DNA of 64,000 bases, from the NCBI RefSeq assembly GCF_003347635.1, contig NZ_QDFY01000003.1, positions 62,001-126,000 on the forward strand, read 5' to 3'. Origin of the DNA: Sphingosinicella terrae (GTDB lineage: Bacteria > Pseudomonadota > Alphaproteobacteria > Sphingomonadales > Sphingomonadaceae). The notes under the pieces are model-generated. The model ran no database searches and was not told the origin of the DNA. It saw only the letters and a list, made by a program, of their open reading frames with translations. This document shows, piece by piece, positions 50,901 through 58,294 of the stretch (the stretch's first letter is position 1; each line of letters opens with the position of its first letter). Position numbers and translations under genes: made by a program.

Positions 50901-50984
50901 TGCGCCGAGCGGGTGACCAGCACGGACACCACCAGTGCCGGCGGAAACGCCACCCTGCTCAGCCTCGAGGATGTCGGCCTCTAA
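47973..50984 (+). CDS. putA: Bifunctional proline dehydrogenase / glutamate semialdehyde dehydrogenase
   Basis: A 1003-residue PutA. The N-terminal half is a proline dehydrogenase barrel (FAD) with SVKLSALHPRYE, RLVKGAYWDTEIK and ATHNALTVA. From about residue 520 comes the aldehyde dehydrogenase domain with FVCIAPWNFPLAI, FTGSTATAK, catalytic Glu760 (AETGG) and Cys794 (GQRCSA). The short length and the absence of an N-terminal ribbon-helix-helix mean this is a DNA-binding-free type A PutA. Oxidises proline to glutamate on the membrane face. Controlled by the divergent Lrp gene. Confidence 0.97.
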   Translation: MTLSDPAAVRPALSRLHRAPEPEVLAPLLRDASLDGESRRRVDDRARAMLADLRDAQSRGWVNQFLQEYRLNTQEGVALLSLAEAFLRVPDPETADSLIADKLGGGDWRSHKGRSHSGLVNSATWGLVIGRALVSESEQASALKRLIGRVGEPFVRQAVGAAMRMMGEIFVMGRTIGEAIERMRKRENKGFTASFDMLGEAARTFPDADRYFESYEDAIRAVGKVAREGHSISVKLSALHPRYEVSQYERCVPELIGKVEALATLAAGLGIGFTIDAEESERLEMSLDIIEAVAGLPALEGWDGLGMAVQAYGKRCRPVIAWADALGARTGRRMAVRLVKGAYWDTEIKRTQEQGLPDYPLFTRKAATDVSYLACARDMLKAKHIYPAFATHNALTVATLLEWAGESRDFEFQRLHGMGEGLYETLVREQGYHTRIYAPVGGHRDLLAYLVRRLLENGANSSFVHQLADASLTDEQILADPVAKIAAIGGSRHPSIPLPTDLFQPSRGNSEGLDLNDRPELRRIAAAVAGPLDWQPAVNSAGEHADACRTAARAAVGQALGGFAAWSARSVDDRAACLDRLADLLERERDALMRIAVQEAKKTIPDALAEVREAVDFCRYYANQARSGLRPIELPGPTGERNVLRMEGRGVFVCIAPWNFPLAIFLGQVTAALAAGNSVVAKPAPQTPEIAAYAVGLAHGAGIPEDALVLAAGGPDMGAALVEDARIAGIAFTGSTATAKRIARATLADDDRPIIPLIAETGGINAMIVDSTALPEQVVQDVVTSAFRSAGQRCSALRLLVLQEDVADRTLEMLAGAMDTLVVGDPSDPATDVGPVIDRGAFDRLMGYRAEQEARWLKTIPAPSEGLFVPPTMIRLDRIEDLRREWFGPLLHVTTWKAGALEETVRRINATGFGLTMGLHSRIARAAEAVEEAATVGNLYVNRSMIGAIVGSQPFGGEGLSGTGPKAGGPHYLPRFCAERVTSTDTTSAGGNATLLSLEDVGL

Positions 50985-50987
50985 TTC

Positions 50988-51006
50988 CCTCTCTCTTCGG
51001 GAGAGG
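50988..51006 (+). terminator. TTCG hairpin after putA
   Basis: CCTCTC pairs with GAGAGG around a 7-base loop containing TTCGG, directly after the putA stop. The sequence resembles the element at 46755-46778. There is no clear T run. It could be a terminator or a member of a dispersed hairpin repeat. The remainder up to 51186 shows no gene. Confidence 0.4.
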
Positions 51007-51186
51007 AAGGGCGCCGCCCGCGCAGCGCGTGGGATACTGGGACACTCTTCGTCGCCTGATCCACCACTTTCGCCGCAGCGGGCGCATCCTCGTCGCGCCT
51101 CGCTCCGGCCCCGTCACATAGCCGTCGCCGCACGGTGCGGCCTCCGTCATCGGCGTCCCATCACCTTCATGCCAGGGATTTTTCCG

Positions 51187-51666
51187 ATGCTTTTCCATCT
51201 CTCCATCGACGCCGATGATCCGCGCCACGTCGCCCACGTCTTCGCCGAAATATGGGGCGGGCGCGCCTTTCCCTTCCCGTCCGTCATCGACGGCAGCTGG
51301 GTCGCTCTCGCCGGCGACGACCGCGGCACGATGATCGAGGTCTATCCGCGCGGCACCGAGCTTCGCGAGAATGGCCGCGACGGCGCCTTCGGCTTCGCCG
51401 GCCCCGCCCATCGCTTCAATCCGGTGCACATGGCGATGGCGACCAACCTCGATGCCGATACCGTGATCGCGATCGCCCGGCGCGAGGGCTGGGAAGCGCG
51501 CGTCTGCCTGCGCGGCGGCGTCTTCGGCGTCATCGAGATGTGGGTCGAAGGCTGTCAGATGGTCGAGGTGCTGACGCCCGAAATGCAGCGGCAGTATCTC
51601 GACGCCATCACCATCGCGAACTGGGAACGGATGCTCGAGGCTCAGCCGCTCGACCAGGCGGCCTGA
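51187..51666 (+). CDS. VOC-like hypothetical protein
   Basis: A 159-residue soluble protein. AGGGA 8 bases before the ATG at 51187 supports this start over the in-frame ATG at 51169. The opening FHLSIDADDPRHVAHVFAEIWGG looks like the first beta-alpha-beta of a vicinal-oxygen-chelate module. RFNPVHMAMATNLDADTVIAIARREGWEARVCLRGG followed by VIEMWVEG and MVEVLTPEM gives the second module. No clear metal triad. It is convergent with mscS, 12 bases away. Function unknown. Confidence 0.7.
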   Translation: MLFHLSIDADDPRHVAHVFAEIWGGRAFPFPSVIDGSWVALAGDDRGTMIEVYPRGTELRENGRDGAFGFAGPAHRFNPVHMAMATNLDADTVIAIARREGWEARVCLRGGVFGVIEMWVEGCQMVEVLTPEMQRQYLDAITIANWERMLEAQPLDQAA

Positions 51667-51678
51667 TACTCGGATCTC

Positions 51679-52863
51679 CTACCGCGGCTCCGAGGAGCCC
51701 TCCTCCCCGTCCGCTTCCGCCAGCATCCTGACGTGCGGATAGGGCATGACGAGCTTTCCGTCGGGCGCCGCGGTGAAGGTGGTCTGGGTCGGGTAGGCGA
51801 AGTCCACGCCCAACTCGGCGAAGCGCCGCATCATATCGAGCATGATCCCCTGCCGGACCGTCATGAACTCCGTATAGTCCGGGGTCTCGACGTGGAAGAC
51901 CAGCTCGAAGTCGATCGACGAGTCGCCGAACTGGAAGGCGTGGGCGCGGTCGAAGCTGGCGAGCGGCTGGCGCTCGACGATCGCCTTCAACTCCTCGGGG
52001 ATCTGCGCGAGCATGTCGGGCGTGACCTGGTAGACGACGCCGAAATGCATCACCACCCGCCGCCGCTGGAGCAGGGTCCAGTTCTGCAATTGCTGATCCA
52101 GCAGCTTGGCGTTGGAGATCACCACCTCCTCGCCCGTCAGCGATCGGACACGCGTCGTCTTGAGGCCGATCTGCTCGACGGTGCCGGTGGTCGTGCCGAA
52201 CGTGATCGAGTCCCCGCGGCGGAACGGGCGGTCGAAGATGATCGAGAGCGCGGCGAACAGGTCGGAGAAGATGCCCTGAGCGGCGAGGCCGATCGCGATG
52301 CCGCCGATGCCGAGTCCGGCGACCAAGCCTGTGACGTTGATTCCGAGATTGTCGAGGATGACGATGACGGCGATCGCGAACAAGGCGACCGTGACGAGCA
52401 GGCGGATGATGCCGACCGCGGAGCCGAGGTTGCTCTGGTCCGGCTCGGCGCCGACCTTGTGCTCGACATAGCCCAGGATGAGCTCGCGCCCCCAGATCGC
52501 CGCCTGGAAGGCCGAGGCGACGACGAACAGGATCTGGATCAGCCGAAGAATGGTCGGCGGCGTCTCGGCGATCTCGGCGACGAGGGCCGCCGAGGTGGCG
52601 GCGATGAAATAGGGGCGCGTGCGCGCCAGCACGCGGGCGAAGACGATCCGCCACTTGAGCTCGGCCGAACCGCCGGCGATCAGCCGGCAGCCGAGGGTGC
52701 GGATCCCGAACAGCACCAGCGCCACGCCCAGGCCGGCGGCGCCGGCAATGGCGATGTCGAGGCTGTGGCCCGTCAACCAGGCCGTGCTTTCCTGCACGAT
52801 GGTTTCGGTCTGCTCGGAGAGGTCGAGCGCCGGGGCTCCGGCGCCTGCGCTGCGGTTGGTCAT
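51679..52863 (-). CDS. MscS-type mechanosensitive ion channel
   Basis: A 394-residue channel. The ATG at 52863 gives the usual N-terminus; upstream codons overlap topA-like gene ends. Three to five helices precede the pore helix and beta domain: GLVAGLGIGGIAIGLAAQGIFSDLFAALSIIFDRPFRRGD is the TM3/beta signature (GLGIGGIAIGLAAQG and RPFRRGDSI), followed by TTTGTVEQIGLKTTRVR. Opens under membrane tension to release solutes. Follows topoisomerase IB by 11 bases on the same strand. Confidence 0.93.
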   Translation of the reverse strand: MTNRSAGAGAPALDLSEQTETIVQESTAWLTGHSLDIAIAGAAGLGVALVLFGIRTLGCRLIAGGSAELKWRIVFARVLARTRPYFIAATSAALVAEIAETPPTILRLIQILFVVASAFQAAIWGRELILGYVEHKVGAEPDQSNLGSAVGIIRLLVTVALFAIAVIVILDNLGINVTGLVAGLGIGGIAIGLAAQGIFSDLFAALSIIFDRPFRRGDSITFGTTTGTVEQIGLKTTRVRSLTGEEVVISNAKLLDQQLQNWTLLQRRRVVMHFGVVYQVTPDMLAQIPEELKAIVERQPLASFDRAHAFQFGDSSIDFELVFHVETPDYTEFMTVRQGIMLDMMRRFAELGVDFAYPTQTTFTAAPDGKLVMPYPHVRMLAEADGEEGSSEPR

Positions 52864-52874
52864 GGGCGGCGTTC

Positions 52875-53960
52875 CTAGCGGCTGGACGCCTTCCCGGCCA
52901 CCCGGCCCCGTGCCGCCTTCTTGCCGCCCGAACTGCCGGCCTTGCAACGGGCGATCGCCTGCTCGGCCGGGAGCGCGTCGAGGAAGTCGATGAAGCCGCG
53001 CTCGGGGGCGCTCAGATATTTGGTGGATCGGGGGAGCCGGGTACCCCCGATCGCGCCGGCATCCTTGGCCGCTTCGATCAGCGCCGGGTGGACGTAGGAT
53101 TTGCGGCTGATCGCCGGCGTGTTGCCGAGCGCCTCCGCGACCGGCGCGATCACGCTCTTCAAGCGGACGCGGCCGCTCTTGCGGGCGCGCCGGACCATCT
53201 CCTCGAAGGCGATGACGCTGGCGCCCCAGGTGCGAAAGTCCTTGGCGGTGAATTCCTCGCCGGTTGCCGCTTTGATATACTCGTTGACGTCGCTCGAGCT
53301 GACCGGCCGCGGCTCGCCGTCTTCGCCGAGAAACTCGAACAGATGCTGTCCGGGCAGGTCCTGGGTGCGCCTCGCGATCCGGGCGAGATTGCGATCCGTC
53401 ACGCTCACCGTGCGCTTGACGCCGTGCTTGCCGACATAGGTGACGTGCAGCCGCCCGCCTTTCACCTTGGCGTGGCGATTGCGCAAGGTGGTGGCGCCGA
53501 AGGATTTGTTCTCCCTCGCATAGGATTCGTTGCCGACACGCATCTGGGTCTCGTCGATCAGGCGCACGACCGCGGCGATCACCGCCTCGCAGCTCGTCGC
53601 CTTGCCCTTGATGTCGGCCTCGACCCGCTTGCGCAGCTTCGGCAGCGCCCGTCCGAAATCGGCAAGCCGCTCATATTTCAGATTGTCCTGCTGCTCGCGA
53701 AAGGCCGGATGGTAGCGATATTGCTTGCGCCCCTTGGCATCGTAGCCGACCGCCTGGATGTGGCCGTTCGGCTTGGGGCAGAACCAGCAACTCTCATAGG
53801 CCGGCGGCATGCCGATCGCGTTCAGTCGGTCGATCTCGTCGCGGTCGGTGATCCGCTTTCCGCCCGGCCCGAAATATTGCCAATAGCGCCCGCGGCGCTT
53901 GCGGGTGATCCCGGGCGACGCGTCGTCGACATAGCAGAGGCCGCCGCCGGGTTGGTTCAT
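52875..53960 (-). CDS. DNA topoisomerase IB
   Basis: A 361-residue type IB topoisomerase, bacterial poxvirus-like form. The N-terminal DNA-binding part has DRDEIDRLNAIGMPPAYESCW and QAVGYDAKGRKQYRYHP. The catalytic domain has RVGNESYARENKSFGATTLRNRH, the KDFRTWGA block and the nucleophile Tyr289 in SRKSYVHP. A Lys/Arg/Ser-rich tail ends the protein. It relaxes positive and negative supercoils through a 3'-phosphotyrosyl link. Such enzymes are common in alphaproteobacteria. Possibly co-transcribed with mscS. Confidence 0.95.
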   Translation of the reverse strand: MNQPGGGLCYVDDASPGITRKRRGRYWQYFGPGGKRITDRDEIDRLNAIGMPPAYESCWFCPKPNGHIQAVGYDAKGRKQYRYHPAFREQQDNLKYERLADFGRALPKLRKRVEADIKGKATSCEAVIAAVVRLIDETQMRVGNESYARENKSFGATTLRNRHAKVKGGRLHVTYVGKHGVKRTVSVTDRNLARIARRTQDLPGQHLFEFLGEDGEPRPVSSSDVNEYIKAATGEEFTAKDFRTWGASVIAFEEMVRRARKSGRVRLKSVIAPVAEALGNTPAISRKSYVHPALIEAAKDAGAIGGTRLPRSTKYLSAPERGFIDFLDALPAEQAIARCKAGSSGGKKAARGRVAGKASSR

Positions 53961-54038
53961 GGCCGAGGCTCAAAGCACGGCAAGGCCCGCGGTTCCGCCG
54001 GCGCCGGAAAGCAGGACCCATTCCCCCTCCGATGGAGG

Positions 54039-55391
54039 TCAGGTCGCCGCCGTGGCGGCGGTTGGTACGAAGGGCCGGCGCAGGCTCGCCCGCTCGCGCC
54101 GGGCGACGACCCGGTCGAAGCCGATCTGGACCGCCACCGCCATCCAGATGAAGGGCTGGAAGGCCGTCGCCACGAACAGGGATCCGATCAGGTAGACGAT
54201 CTGGAAATGCTGAAGCGCCGTCGCCAGCGGCGCCACCCACGCCATGTCGCCCTCCCGATCGCGATAGCGTCTTCGCAGCATCTCCATCCGCATCAGGCCG
54301 CCGCCATGGATGATCAGGAACAGGAGCAGTCCGGGATAGCCCTGCTCGCCGAGCATCTCGAAATAGGCGCTGTGCCAGGCGCGGCCCTCGTCGGCTTCGG
54401 TGCGCGCGCTCACCATCTGGACCTCGCCCATCGCCTGCTCGTCGACGGTGCGCACCTGGATGCGGTTCTGGAGATAGGCCTCGAAGCCGCCGCCGAACGG
54501 CCGCGTCTGGACATATTCCAGCGTCCAGCCCCAGACGGCGAGGCGGGTATTGGCCGACTGGTCCGCCTGGTAGCCCTGGATCGTGCCCATCCGGTCGGTG
54601 AAGCTCTGCGGCAGGAACGGGATCGCCGCCAGGCCGAGCAGCCCGGCTCCGGCCATGTAGAGGATGCGGCGCTTGACGTCGCGCAGCATCAGCACGGCAA
54701 GGACGGCGATGCAGACCAGCCCGGTTCGCGCCTGGGTGCCCACCGGCATCAGCAGGCAGGCGAAGACGAGACCGGCGCAGAAGGTCTTCACCCGCCAGTC
54801 GGGCGGGAATATCGTCCCGAACCGCGCGAACCACAGGATGATCGGGATCAAAGCGATCGCGAAGGTGGAGATGATGCTGCCCTCGTACAGGCCGCTATTG
54901 TTGTCGACCATGAGGTTGAGGACGCCGTAGCCGCCGCCGGACAGGGCGGTCTTGATTCCGCCGACGATGATGATGAGGCCCGCCGAGAGCGTCATGAACA
55001 GCAACGCCGCCTCCACCCGCAGCTTGCTGTGCAATGTGAGCGGGAGGAAGATGGCGAAGGCAAGCGCCTTCCACGCCCAGTCCCATTTCGTCAGCGCCTC
55101 GACCGGCATGTCCGCATGGAAGGTGGTCAGGGCGCAATAGCCGAGCAGCATCAGCATCATCCACTGCCGCGGTGCGATGGAGAAATCCTTCTTGCGGTCC
55201 ATGAAGAACCAGGTGCCGAGCGCCAGCGCGGCCATGATCATCGAGATCGGAATGCTGTTGAGCAGGAAGTAGGACAGGCGTTGCGGCGAGACGATGTCGA
55301 CATAGAGATAGGCGAGGACGAACAGGAACGGCCGCTTGAGGCCGAGCGCCAGCAACGCCGCCAGGAATCCGACGAAGGCGAGATCACGCAC
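54039..55391 (-). CDS. Exosortase A-associated O-glycosylation ligase
   Basis: A 450-residue membrane protein with about ten helices, starting at GTG 55391. The N-terminus RDLAFVGFLAALLALGLKRPFLFVLAYLYVDIVSPQRL is the mark of the DUF5935/exosortase A-linked ligase branch of the Wzy_C superfamily. The central region has VGTQARTGLV and the periplasmic loop block ADEGRAWHSAYFEMLGEQGYPGL. These proteins are thought to attach glycan to PEP-CTERM proteins or to extend XrtA-linked polysaccharide. No exosortase gene is in the window. It overlaps the preceding small gene by 8 bases. Confidence 0.88.
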   Translation of the reverse strand: MRDLAFVGFLAALLALGLKRPFLFVLAYLYVDIVSPQRLSYFLLNSIPISMIMAALALGTWFFMDRKKDFSIAPRQWMMLMLLGYCALTTFHADMPVEALTKWDWAWKALAFAIFLPLTLHSKLRVEAALLFMTLSAGLIIIVGGIKTALSGGGYGVLNLMVDNNSGLYEGSIISTFAIALIPIILWFARFGTIFPPDWRVKTFCAGLVFACLLMPVGTQARTGLVCIAVLAVLMLRDVKRRILYMAGAGLLGLAAIPFLPQSFTDRMGTIQGYQADQSANTRLAVWGWTLEYVQTRPFGGGFEAYLQNRIQVRTVDEQAMGEVQMVSARTEADEGRAWHSAYFEMLGEQGYPGLLLFLIIHGGGLMRMEMLRRRYRDREGDMAWVAPLATALQHFQIVYLIGSLFVATAFQPFIWMAVAVQIGFDRVVARRERASLRRPFVPTAATAAT

Positions 55392-55542
55392 CCCCGTCGC
55401 TCCCGAGATCGGACCAGCGGGTCCGGGCGGGGCCGGAGGGCGGCGGCACGCTGTCGTCGTCGAGATCCGGGCGCGAGAGCAGGCGCCAGGCGGCGAGCAG
55501 CATCAACCCGTGGGTCAGTGCGAGCGCGAAACTGTCGATCAT
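55384..55542 (-). CDS. 52-residue small protein coupled to the O-ligase gene
   Basis: A short frame not large enough for routine calling. The product starts IDSFALALTHGLMLLAAWRLL (one transmembrane helix, about 5-22), then RPDLDDDSV and a Pro/Ser/Gly-rich, acidic-to-neutral tail ending WSDLGSDGGA. Its stop overlaps the GTG start of the ligase by 8 bases, as expected of a translationally coupled pair. GGGGA lies 9 bases before the ATG; an ATG three codons earlier (55551) is also in frame. XrtA-type loci often carry a small membrane protein at this position. Function unknown. Confidence 0.55.
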   Translation of the reverse strand: MIDSFALALTHGLMLLAAWRLLSRPDLDDDSVPPPSGPARTRWSDLGSDGGA

Positions 55543-55643
55543 CGGCCGCATTCCCCGGATCTGGCTGGCACCATGGTGCGCGCACCGCTGATAGAGGGCC
55601 GCGGTTGACGGGCCGTTAAGCCAAAGCTGGCAAGAGCCGGGCG

Positions 55644-56843
55644 ATGCGGATCCTGCATGTCCTCGACCACGGCCTACCGATGCACAGCGGCTACGCGTTC
55701 CGGACGCGCGCCATCGTCAAGGCGCAGATGGCGCGAGGCTGGGAGGTGGCCTGCCTGACCGGTCCGCGGCACACCGCCGATGGCCCCGATCCGCAAGTGG
55801 CCGATGGCATCGTCTTTCACCGTACGTCGGCGCCGCCGTCCGCGCCTTCGCCGCTGCGGGAGTGGCGCGAGGTGCAGGCGCATCGCCGCCGTCTCGAGGC
55901 GCTGGTGCGGGATTGGCGGCCGGACCTGCTCCATGCCCATTCCCCGGTGCTGACCGCGCTCGCGGCGCTACCGGTCGCCCGTCGCCATCGCCTGCCCCTC
56001 GTCTACGAGATACGTGCCTTCTGGGAGGATGCCGCGGTCGGCAACGGCACGGGGCGCGAGGGATCGGTGCGTTACCGCCTCACCCGGCTCGCCGAGACTC
56101 GTGCCGCGCGCCGCGCCGATGCGGTCGCCGTGATCTGCGAAGGGCTGCGCGGCGATCTTGTCGGGCGCGGCATCCACGAGGACAAGGTGCTGGTCTCGCC
56201 GAACGGGGTGGACATGGATCTGTTCGGCGAGCCGCCGCAGGCCGATCCCGAATTCGCCCGCCGTCTCGGCCTCGACGATTCCGAGACGATCGGCTTCATC
56301 GGCTCCTTCTACGATTATGAGGGCCTGGACGATCTCATCGCGGCGATGCCGCGCCTGGTCGATCTTCGTCCGAAGGCACGGCTGCTACTCGTCGGCGGCG
56401 GCCCGATAGAGGCGGACCTCCGCGCGCAGGCGGCCGCTTCTCCGGTCGCCGAGCGGATCCGCTTCGCCGGCCGCGTCCCCCACGCGGAGGTGGAGCTCTA
56501 TTACGCGCTCGTCGATATCCTCGCATATCCGCGCAAGGCGATGCGCCTGACCGAATTGGTGACTCCGCTGAAGCCGCTCGAGGCGATGGCGCAGCGCAAG
56601 CTGGTCGCCGCCTCCGATGTAGGCGGGCACCGGGAGCTGATCGAGGACGGGGTCACCGGAACTCTGTTCGCCCCAGGCGACCCGGCCGCCATCGCGGATG
56701 CGCTCGCCGGCCTGCTCGAGCGCCGCGACCTCTGGGAGCCCCGCCGTGCGGCCGCCCGGGCCTTCGTCGAGCGAGAGCGTAACTGGTCGTCAAACATTTC
56801 CAATTACGTTCCGGTTTACCAAAGGCTCACGGGAAAGTCCTGA
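55644..56843 (+). CDS. XrtA/PEP-CTERM-associated family 4 glycosyltransferase
   Basis: A 399-residue GT4 enzyme. The opening ILHVLDHGLPMHSGYAFRT (3-21) with HSGYAFR is the signature of the PEP-CTERM/exosortase A system glycosyltransferase (TIGR04063-like). LVYEIRAFWEDAAV follows. The C-terminal GT-B half has VSPNGVDMDLF, IGFIGSFYDYEGLDDLI and the EX7E-like segment with KPLEAMAQRKLVAASDVGGHRELIEDG. Transfers a sugar to the XrtA-linked polysaccharide precursor. Divergent from the O-ligase over about 100 bases. Its stop overlaps the next ATG (TGATG). Confidence 0.9.
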   Translation: MRILHVLDHGLPMHSGYAFRTRAIVKAQMARGWEVACLTGPRHTADGPDPQVADGIVFHRTSAPPSAPSPLREWREVQAHRRRLEALVRDWRPDLLHAHSPVLTALAALPVARRHRLPLVYEIRAFWEDAAVGNGTGREGSVRYRLTRLAETRAARRADAVAVICEGLRGDLVGRGIHEDKVLVSPNGVDMDLFGEPPQADPEFARRLGLDDSETIGFIGSFYDYEGLDDLIAAMPRLVDLRPKARLLLVGGGPIEADLRAQAAASPVAERIRFAGRVPHAEVELYYALVDILAYPRKAMRLTELVTPLKPLEAMAQRKLVAASDVGGHRELIEDGVTGTLFAPGDPAAIADALAGLLERRDLWEPRRAAARAFVERERNWSSNISNYVPVYQRLTGKS

Positions 56844-57658
56844 TGTTCGCTCCGCGGCCCCTCATCGACCTCGTCTCCGGCGGCGGGCGCTATGCGCTCG
56901 ACGTGCCGGTGGCTGCGCTGGCCGGACTCTCGGTCGCCTTCCTCGCTTTCGCCGCCCCGCCCGATCTGCTCTCCGGTCTCGTCGAGTCGACCGGCCTTTC
57001 CTCGCTGCTGACGGCGGCCCAGCCGCCGCTCGGCCTCAAGGCAAGGATGGGTATCGGCGCGGCCGGGGCCGTCGCCGTCTTCACGATCGCCTTCCTGCTG
57101 CTCCGCTGGCTGGACCGGATGGGCACCGGCACCGGCAGCGAGCGGCGCGAGCCCGTGGAGACCTACGAAGAGCCGGAAATGCCTCGCCTCCGGCGCCGCG
57201 ATTTCCACCCCGACGCGCCGCCGCGTCCGCCGCTGATGGCGAACTGGGACCTCGGCGAGCCCGGCCCGCTCGCGCCGGAACCCTCGACGCCCGCAGACGA
57301 AGCGTCGGCTCCTGCGCCTGAGGCGCCGCTCTCGCTTCACGACTTCGGGGCGGTCGAGCCGGCACCGCCGTCCTTGCCGCAGCGTTCGGCGGTCGTGGCG
57401 GCAGTCCCACCCACTCCGCCGCCCGAGCGGCTTTCGTCCCTCCCTGCGCGTCCCGCCGCTACGGTCGCACCCGTCGCGGAGGAGCCGGGCAGCATCGCCG
57501 AACTGATGGCCCGCCTCGAGCAGGGCCTTGCACGACGCCGCCAGGCGCCGTCGCTCTCGTCCCTTCCGCCGGCGCCCGACGCGCATTCCGGCTCTGCGGA
57601 CGATCGTCTCCAGAGCGCGATCGAAAGCCTGCAGCGCCTCGCTTCTCGACAGGGCTGA
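56843..57658 (+). CDS. Hypothetical membrane protein with Pro-rich cytoplasmic region
   Basis: A 271-residue protein translationally coupled to the glycosyltransferase. Two hydrophobic helices (about 20-42 and 68-90) are followed by a long Pro/Ala/Glu-rich low-complexity region (100-215). A C-terminal predicted helix follows (IAELMARLEQGLARRRQ and DDRLQSAIESLQRLASRQ), a likely coiled coil. I recognise no family. Because it follows an XrtA-type glycosyltransferase it may help assemble a polysaccharide complex at the inner membrane. That is inference from position only. Confidence 0.8.
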   Translation: MFAPRPLIDLVSGGGRYALDVPVAALAGLSVAFLAFAAPPDLLSGLVESTGLSSLLTAAQPPLGLKARMGIGAAGAVAVFTIAFLLLRWLDRMGTGTGSERREPVETYEEPEMPRLRRRDFHPDAPPRPPLMANWDLGEPGPLAPEPSTPADEASAPAPEAPLSLHDFGAVEPAPPSLPQRSAVVAAVPPTPPPERLSSLPARPAATVAPVAEEPGSIAELMARLEQGLARRRQAPSLSSLPPAPDAHSGSADDRLQSAIESLQRLASRQG

Positions 57659-57689
57659 TCGCGCAGCGGACTGCCGTCGCGCAAACGGC

Positions 57690-58022
57690 CTACCCATTCT
57701 CGACGGTGACGGCGTTCAGGACGATCCGGACGCTGCCGTCGGGAACCTTCTCCCTCGCCGCCAGCCCGATCTCGACGAGCAGTTGCCCGGGCATGTCCGG
57801 ATCGAGATCGGCAAGCGTCGCGGACAGCTTGTCCGCCGCTTCGCTGGCGCCCGGACCGGCGATGGACAGGCGCAGGCGGTGCCGCTCGCCCGCGAAGGTG
57901 ATGCTGGACCAGCGCTCGCTCTCCAAGGCTTCCGCCTCCACCATGACATCATTGTCGGCGGCGAGGACGGAGCGAAGCGCGCGGACGAGACGGTCTCCGG
58001 TCCCTGGGCGTCCCGTCTTCAT
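57690..58022 (-). CDS. Hypothetical 110-residue protein
   Basis: Begins at ATG 58022, overlapping the stop of the HTH gene (ATGA). Beta-rich core (WSSITFAGERHRLRLSIAG, LLVEIGLAAREKVPDGSVRIVLNAV), with DADPDMPGQ-like acidic turns (LADLDPDMPGQ) between. No membrane helix and no catalytic motif. Co-expressed with a small DNA-binding protein and divergent from an S24 regulator, so it may be a partner or target of that switch. I cannot assign a function. Confidence 0.65.
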   Translation of the reverse strand: MKTGRPGTGDRLVRALRSVLAADNDVMVEAEALESERWSSITFAGERHRLRLSIAGPGASEAADKLSATLADLDPDMPGQLLVEIGLAAREKVPDGSVRIVLNAVTVENG

Positions 58023-58204
58023 TTGGCTGTCCCGGGCCGCGCATCCAGCCAGTCGATCAGGCGTTGGCGGGTGCGCGCTCGAAGCACTCGGCCGTTGCGC
58101 AGATCGAAGACCAGGCCGGGGTCGTTGAGCACCTCGCGGCCGAAGCGGGCCGGCTTCATCCCGCTTTGCCTCAGATAGATTTCGATACGCTGTCGGATCT
58201 CCAT
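58019..58204 (-). CDS. Small HTH-type DNA-binding protein
   Basis: A 61-residue protein. The ATG at 58204 has GGAGGG 4-5 bases upstream; an ATG at 58243 would add 13 residues. The sequence (IEIYLRQSGMKPARFGREVLNDPGLVFDLRNGRVLRART) matches a small helix-turn-helix protein of the kind found next to S24 regulators: helix, turn GMKPARFG, recognition helix, then NGR wing-like turn. Start of a two-gene unit that is divergent from the S24 regulator across the palindromic operator. Confidence 0.65.
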   Translation of the reverse strand: MEIRQRIEIYLRQSGMKPARFGREVLNDPGLVFDLRNGRVLRARTRQRLIDWLDARPGTAK

Positions 58205-58253
58205 GGCGCCCTCCGAATCGATGTTCCCGATACGTTCCAGCATCTGAGCGCAT

Positions 58254-58280
58254 TTCCTACTTGTCTAGGAAAAATCCTAT
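58254..58280. promoter_or_regulatory. Palindromic operator between the HTH and S24 genes
   Basis: Three alternating half-sites: TTCCTA (58254-58259), TAGGAA (58266-58271) and TCCTA (58275-58279). The first pair is a perfect 6-bp inverted repeat with 6-base spacing, and the second pair shares the middle half-site with a 4-base spacing. The region is the AT-richest of this segment and lies 15 bases before the S24 ATG. It suits autoregulation by the S24 protein, with overlapping sites giving two binding modes. Confidence 0.55.
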
Positions 58281-58294
58281 AGTACAAACACGGC

